This document shows positions 58,279 through 64,000 of a stretch of 64,000 bases of DNA, piece by piece. Both the position numbers and the translations under genes were made by a program. A model generated the notes under the pieces. The model made no database searches, was not told the DNA's origin, and worked only from the letters and a program-made list of their open reading frames with translations. This DNA is from Sipunculus nudus (Eukaryota; Annelida; Sipuncula; Golfingiida; Sipunculidae): positions 16,386,576 to 16,450,575 of the forward strand of contig CM049309.1 of the NCBI GenBank assembly GCA_026874595.1, given 5' to 3'. Position 1 is the first letter of the stretch. The number at the start of each line of letters is the position of its first letter.

Positions 58279-59640
58279 TGTATGGGTCATATGCAGAAAA
58301 TATATAAGCTTATTTTACATATAAAAGTCATGTTACCTACATTTTATCTGCAAAAATTTCTAAATCCCTGATAGACATTTCTTGAGCAAAGCGTGGTTGA
58401 AAAGATTACATTGGCCTGCCGACTACTCGGACAATTATTTCTAAACTATTCAAATATCATTATTTATCATTTAGTTTTTTATGAGTAATTAGTTTACTAT
58501 TTTATTTGTTTTTTATCATTTACTCGAAAAACATTGATTTTTATATATAAATTCTCACATTGTTAGTATTTATAATCACATTGAGTGCATTTCAAACTGA
58601 TCATATGTTAGCCTTTTGCCCCTGAAGCGGGATGCGAACAGAAAAAAATATAATGGCGAATTGTCAAGAAAGGTGACACAACAAAACTTTCCAATAATGT
58701 ATTTTCAACAGCGTAAATCTGTGTAGGTAGGAGTTTTAAAAAAGTAAAAACCGTGAAACGGGAAGGCTTACAGGAGTGTCAATTTAATTATAAAGCTGGT
58801 TCTCATGCTGAATTGAAAATAATAAGCCTCCCATATACCCACTCTGGGTTAAGGACTTTGTTGTCTTTTTCTTCCGGTCATGGCCTGCGCTGGATCTCAA
58901 ATAAGACAGATTTTCCAAGACAGGCCTTCAGTGAGAATAATAGTCACAAATGACAGATATGCACCTGATATATTTGTTTTATACCTAGACCCAATTTTCA
59001 AGGTTGTCAGGCGGAGACAACCTTCTGGGAGACCTCTAGTGCACAATGACTCTAATTTAACCGCTGCTTTAAAGGTCTTTGCCACATATAAAGTGCACAT
59101 TAATTTTGTGATTTAAAATTATGAACTTATCAGATTTGAAGCCTTTTTTTGGCGAAAATGAGAGAACATTATTTTCTAGATTATCAGGAATGAGTTGATT
59201 CATTTGTTCTTTTAGCTTATTTATATAGGGAGAATATTTGTGAGTGGATGTCACAAGCACAGATTGTTTCACTGGAAGGTAAATATATTTATTATTATAA
59301 CAATCCGCGGTGTAGCACGTACCAGAAGGATACTTCTGTTATAACTGGGGTACTATATGCCAGAACAAAATACATAATGAGTAACATGACAATTCAAATA
59401 AGATAAATGTAGTTGAATAGATATATTGAAAACCTTTTCAATATGTGTAAACTAACAGGATAACAAATCTAACGTTATTAAGATGATTTAAATCATCCGA
59501 TTGTGTTAGTGAGCCAAGAGCAGTATAGCCGATATAAATGTGGTAGGTGAAACAAGAAGGCCAAGGGTCTAACGGTTTGTGCACCTTTATTGTCAAGTGA
59601 CCTCATACAATCCCGAAAACTATTTTAACCGGACGTCAAC
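58277..59640. other. Unassigned stretch with short open frames
   Basis: Overlapping frames of 66-78 codons near 58750-59116 show no recognised domain. They could be remnants of a larger element connected to the RT fragment downstream, but no motif supports this. Confidence 0.35.
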
Positions 59641-59657
59641 ATACAGGGGGCAATATC

Positions 59658-60480
59658 ATGAATGTTCTGAAACGAAGACAACACCTAAGCCACATTTCTC
59701 GACATGGAAAAGGCCTCCGATGCATATGGTCTGACAGTTTCCGCATCAAAGTTATAAGATCCCATCTGCCACATAAACTGGTGAAATTAATGTCCTCATT
59801 CCTGACAGATAGATCCCCTATAGTTTATCTTAAAAGGCAAAATCTGAGGAGATTACGCTTTAGGCTAAGGCTCCCCAGGGCTCAGTGCTGAGCCCTTAAC
59901 ACTTTAGCATGTATGTTAACGACCTTCCGAAGACGGGACAAATGGTCAGCGTTTAACAATACGCCGACGACATAGCCACCTAGGCCACTGGTCCCAACTT
60001 TTGCTATTCGCGCAGCTCGACCGGATAAGCAACTGGTACAGCACTTGGTGAATCAAAATAAATTCAACTGAAACACAAACAATTTTGTTTATTAGAGCCT
60101 ACAACCAAAATATTTCGAACCCTTAAAACTGTTAGGTGAAAATTCAAATCATTCTGACGGTGCCAGATTCTTGGGTATAACTTTTGGCTCTAAAGGTTGT
60201 GTGCTATAAGACGGACGGTTCTAAACTAGAAACAGCTACATGCCTTTTTCAACAATTAATCCATCATATAGTCATATATGGATCCATAGCTTTTCTAAGT
60301 GCAGCTGTGACGCGCTTATATAAGCTAGACGTTCAACAAAACAAAGCCCTCAGAGCAGTCTTGAGAGTTAGTAGGTTGACTGAAACATCAGAATTAAGAA
60401 CATATACACATAAACTCTATACAAATCTTAACAAATGACCACAAGCATAAAATAGCCAGAGAATGAGCAACCTTTAATCC
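59658..60480 (+). pseudogene. Jockey-like non-LTR retrotransposon RT fragment, heavily decayed
   Basis: RT landmarks appear in order but in different frames. DMEKASDA at 59701 is the motif A region with its Asp; LVKLMSSFLTDRS at 59780 follows. An APQGSVLSP-like block sits near 59870 with a stop just after it. YADDIA at 59960-59977 is the catalytic motif. FLGITFGSK-like sequence lies near 60165. The downstream block GSIAFLSAAVTRLYKLDVQQ (60271) is typical of the Jockey clade C-terminal part. Frames change at least three times and stops are frequent. The endonuclease and 3' tail were not found. It is a different clade from the 20.5 kb element. Confidence 0.88.
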
Positions 60481-60605
60481 AAATCCATATCGGTATATAA
60501 CAAAGGGGATATAGGACAGGGAATACATGTGTGTGTGTTAGTTAGTGCATAATAGCAGATATTTGGTTCGTCCCAAGACGCTTTATTCCGATTTGCTCTG
60601 CAGCT

Positions 60606-60893
60606 CTACATCAACGTCTGGAGGAGACCTTTATGAATACTCCGTTTAAGGTTCCAAATAGAAGACCCTTTTGGAATCGTATAAGTGACTTTTTGGCGAT
60701 GTAAAAATAAGATTATTACCTTGTAGATATTTTGGATTGTTTTATGAAAGTCCTGAATGGTTAAAGCACCGATGTGATGCTCAATTGCCCAACATAACAT
60801 TCTTTTACCAAGAACCCTGGTGTTAACAGAAGAAGTCGCAATGGTTATATTAAATGCCCACAGTCCTTTGTAACTGAAATTGGTCTTGGACAC
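60606..60893 (-). CDS. Unrecognised 95-codon open frame
   Basis: Minus-strand frame, one of the longer ones in the window (contains LGKRMLCWAIEHHIGALTIQ), directly downstream of the RT remnant and opposite to it. No domain, promoter or polyadenylation signal supports it. It may be chance or antisense to element sequence. Confidence 0.15.
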   Translation of the reverse strand: MSKTNFSYKGLWAFNITIATSSVNTRVLGKRMLCWAIEHHIGALTIQDFHKTIQNIYKVIILFLHRQKVTYTIPKGSSIWNLKRSIHKGLLQTLM

Positions 60894-61506
60894 CGCTTTT
60901 TCCTAATCACTGTAGGATGTGGAAAAAACGGGCGTTAATAAGGGACCGTGCAGCTTACCAGTCAAACGCGCCGTCCGCTCGCAACAAATTCATCAAGTTC
61001 TTTTATGTTTAAAAAACAGCAGGCTTATATGGATCGTGAGGGGATAATTTATTTTATTATAATATCATGGTAAGAACATAGTAAATTTGTCAGAGAGACC
61101 CCCCATATACTACGACAAACACGTCGGATGTGTTTTTATGTATATAATTAGCACTCTCTAGTTTCTTTTTTTTTTGTTTACATACCGTCATTTCACAGTT
61201 ACACGTCCTAATGTGTACAGGTCATTCCTACAACTGTGAACGGACTATCAAAGTTGGTGAATGCATGTTTATTCACAAACACATGTATAAATCTGTATGT
61301 ATCAATAAATCGGTTATTTGTATCATTATTCGATGGCTGCCAAGCAAATGCACGAGTTATCATGCCATTTCTCACAAATCACGTAACCATTACACTGCCA
61401 TAGCTTATACAATCAGTAATCAGTCTAGAACTTTACACCACTCACAGCCATGAACATATGAAGGAAACAGTCTTTTTTTTAATATTTTATCTAACTTAGT
61501 TTGTTG

Positions 61507-61870
61507 GAGGTAGCCGCTTGATTTTTGTAATGGTAGCCTAACTAATACTGTTCATCTGCAGAATTCCATTCTGGTTTCGGTATACATGACAGAGCAGTAG
61601 CACACGCTTCTTCTCATTTTATATCCTAGTGCAACTGGGCCCGGTGACTACTACACCTGCGGCCTACGGTGGGTAATCATCCCTATTGCTGTGTCATGCC
61701 ACCAAGGAACCCCCGATAAACCCGTCCTTTACATTACGTCTGCAGAGCGCTCACCCTTGGTTATGGGCATACCGTAAAAATTCTCACCACTTAGGCTGAG
61801 ATTCAAATTCAGGATCTTCCGGCTTTGAGGTCTGTACTCTACCAATAGACCACGGAAACCGGCAGCAGGA
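61507..61870 (-). mobile_element. tRNA-derived SINE, family A, copy 3 (best preserved)
   Basis: Read on the minus strand from 61870: GTGGTCTATTGGTAGAGTAC is an A-box-containing start, and GAATTTGAATCTCAGCC about 45 bp later is a B box. Together they form a tRNA-like Pol III promoter. The body of about 250 bp continues to GGAATTCTGCAG and then CAAGCGGCTACCTCC, shared with the copies at 47.6 and 51.1 kb. Confidence 0.75.
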
Positions 61871-62730
61871 AACCGTCTCGCCTTTCTTCTTATAAGGATA
61901 ACCGGTAAATACCGGTCTGTAAAACATAAATTCCTATGCGGTTATTCTTTGCTTAATGAAGCATAAGTATCCGTTGAGTCCCTTAAGAAACCGACAAAAA
62001 TGTCGTCCCAGGTTGTATATAGGATTATTATATCCAGTTATGTCCTGTACTTCCTGTTCCGGAAGATAACAAGGAAGCCCACCCACTTCCAGTGTGCATG
62101 TAGTACATTTGTATCCAACATTCTTTAAAGGTCATATATGATGTTTTGTTGTTTATCTCAGACGCATTCCAGTCGGATTTAACAAAGAAATAATAAAACA
62201 AGACGGTATTATATTAATGAGCAGTAATTAATCTCGAGAAAGGAGGTACCTATTGAATGGGCTCTGCATAATATTATATAGCTGATTCTAATTCACTGGC
62301 TTATAAAAAGACCTGATGTATTAATCATGGATCAGTCGCCGGTGAATTGAATATATTCCCACCTGGTTCCAACCACATCCAATCTTCTGCCTATCAAGTG
62401 TCTCTGCAGTGGGCAATGAGGGTTTTTTCAGTGTTTCCTGTTTGTCCTCGCCTAGCGTGTGCCTGAATGTCACGAGGCATGAAGTCTCTGACATCAAATA
62501 AGAAAATATAAAAAGGCCCTCTAAACTGATCACCCTGTCTGTACTTGCGTTTTATGTTTGCCTACCTGTATGCTGGGGCTGTGTTTCACAGATTTTAATT
62601 AGGTAAGGTGATGTGATCATCCATCTCGTTCTACCTGTCTCTTTTATATTTAAAATAAAATTCATGTGATAGTTTTCATGTGTTCCCATCTGTATGTCTG
62701 TATATTTGTCTTCAGGTGATGTCCACTGTT

Positions 62731-62732
<2 letters not shown>
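61871..62732. other. Unassigned stretch
   Basis: No gene is supported. A pair GTGTTTCACAG / ATTAG|GTAAGG near 62590-62605 would define only an 11 bp microexon and is not called. Confidence 0.35.

Positions 62733-62777
<45 letters not shown>
62733..62777. repeat. (GA)n microsatellite
   Basis: Uninterrupted GA run. Confidence 0.98.
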
Positions 62778-62779
<2 letters not shown>

Positions 62780-63425
62780 CTGTATGTTAGTTAGGAAACC
62801 CCAGATTTTGGAAATTTATATTCATTTGCAAACATGTTAAGTAAGGGGCAGGACCATAGCTTTCTTCGTCGTCACTAATTGGTTTTCTTTGATACTAGAA
62901 CGAACAGGGACTCCAAGGTATATATGAAGTTTGTAAACTACAAAATCATGCGAAATGCGCCTGACCACTGCATTATGAATGCCATGAGACAGTTCAAGTG
63001 GACTTAATCTAAACTGCGAAGATGACAACGGATCAAGGCCGATACTTTCATATTTCAAAAGCTGAATTAATCTTTGTTGATTCTCGGGGTGTCACCCTTT
63101 GTTCAGAAAGGGATTGGGTCTTCACTGTATCACCTTTTATTGCTGACGCTCTTGACCAAAGTTAATGCCTTCATTATTTACTCCAACCGGACGGCCCGAC
63201 GTCGTTTAATCATTCATAAATGCCCCAATTTATCAAAACCCATTACTGATACTCAGTCCTCCTTCTTGATATGACAGGTGTATCTGAAGGCTTTCTTCAC
63301 CTGATTGAGTTTTGGACACACATGGATGATTTTTCAGCTTTGCTCCCGACTTTTTCAATCACAGTCTTACCGTCCGTAAACATTTCACATCAGACATATA
63401 AGTTAAAACCTTTTATACTCAAACC
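62778..63425. other. Unassigned stretch
   Basis: Short frames on both strands, none with a recognised domain. Confidence 0.35.
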
Positions 63426-63439
63426 GATCTTTAATTAAC

Positions 63440-63545
63440 GACTAGAACGGCCCGGTCTACAATTTTGGAATGGACCGGACAGGACTGCTAACACGAAATA
63501 CCGGACGGCTTATCCATAGACCGGACCGGTCCGGATCGCTCCACC
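63440..63545. repeat. GGACCGG/CCGGTCC word cluster
   Basis: CGGCCCGGTCTAC, ATGGACCGGACAGG, TACCGGACGG and GACCGGACCGGTCCGG occur within about 100 bp, the last being a near palindrome. It resembles the arms of the other word-rich repeat families in the window. Confidence 0.55.
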
Positions 63546-63689
63546 TAATTTTTAAATGTTTATGCTAAATAGATGACTTTAAAGATTTACTTTCAATCTA
63601 CGAATATAAGGTGTAATTAACCTCAGTGGCAGCTAGTATACATATATACGTTGTTACGGGGTGACATAAAAGCGGACCGAACAGTCTCG

Positions 63690-63870
63690 CAAGTAAAGCT
63701 TGCTATTCTAGCGAAGCGGTTGGAACGCCGGGCATGTGCGCCACCGACATGGGTTCGAATCCTAGCGCCAGATTGGCCCTCTGACATTACCGTGCCAGAG
63801 TAGAGGCTACTGAGTCGTGTTTGTCACGGCTAGTTCGAATCCCGGATCGGCCCAATATATCCACCTGAAC
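63690..63870 (+). mobile_element. tRNA-derived SINE with two B boxes, family C
   Basis: TAGCGAAGCGGTTGGAACGC (63709) is an A-box-like D-arm sequence and GGGTTCGAATCCTAG (63750) a perfect B box. A second B box, AGTTCGAATCCCGG, follows at 63831. The arms do not form a proper tRNA cloverleaf (the T stem does not pair and no acceptor stem is found), so it is SINE-derived, not a tRNA gene. The 3' end is uncertain and may continue to the window edge. Confidence 0.65.
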
Positions 63871-64000
63871 AATTTGTCTTCGTAACAAATGGGGGCTCGT
63901 CCAACGTGACGGCAAACTTTGAGGCCCAGGAAATGGTGGTTAGAAGTAATTGTGTAATTACCGCCACCTAGTTCACCAAAAGTGTGACTCCTGTGATAGT

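Noticed and set aside
62588-62605. Acceptor and donor 11 bp apart
   Set aside because: Would be an 11 bp microexon; no supporting frame.
63700-63770. Possible tRNA gene
   Set aside because: A and B boxes are present, but no acceptor stem or proper T stem could be paired; the second B box fits a SINE better.

Overview
The window looks like intergenic or intronic DNA from an animal nuclear genome. It is AT-rich (roughly one third GC), full of TA/CT microsatellites, and has almost no long open reading frames. The repeat content (a CR1/L2-type and a Jockey-like non-LTR retrotransposon, a PIF/Harbinger DNA transposon, hAT-type MITEs, several tRNA-derived SINE families and an interspersed repeat carrying the AAGATGGCGGCC motif) fits a marine invertebrate. 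A bivalve or other mollusc is my best guess; this is inference from repeat style, not from a diagnostic gene. No bacterial-type operon, CRISPR array, rRNA or intact tRNA gene was seen.

Layout. 1-6 kb: an interspersed repeat (R1), a 0.9 kb direct repeat pair (R2) around a hAT-like MITE, and a GAGTCC-rich hAT-type element split by a diverged ~300 bp tandem repeat. 6-6.7 kb: a GC-richer patch with clustered CCAAT motifs. 9-17 kb: further copies of the GAGTCC element, poly-G runs and a TA microsatellite. 20.55-22.09 kb: 5'-truncated CR1/L2-type reverse transcriptase remnant. 22.27-27.96 kb: a 5.7 kb stretch bounded by ~0.8 kb inverted arms. 29.9-30.7 kb: an element built of degenerate CCGATTTTT words. 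31.3-32.2 kb: a promoter-like E-box/TATA/initiator cluster and a candidate exon. 32.34-35.29 kb: a dead but almost complete Harbinger element with terminal inverted repeats and a TAA target duplication. 35.4-45 kb: SINE pieces, MITEs, two more R1 copies and more GAGTCC copies. 45-64 kb: SINEs, a 32 bp minisatellite, two perfect X-box (RFX) motifs, a long CT tract, a convincing candidate exon at 57.3-57.4 kb (minus strand), a Jockey-like RT remnant at 59.7-60.5 kb and a double-B-box SINE at the right edge.

Host coding sequence is sparse. The best candidate is the minus-strand exon at 57271-57415. Weaker ones are at 32124-32191 (+), 25854 onward (+), 12552-12761 (-) and 49842-49978 (-). No protein family could be recognised for any of them.

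The most unusual theme is that four unrelated repeat families here (GAGTCC, ACGTAC/ACGTCC, CCGATTTTT and GGACCGGTCC) have arms saturated with one degenerate short word. In two of them the host element can be identified from ends and flanking duplications (hAT-like, Harbinger). This suggests amplified transposase-binding words inside terminal arms.
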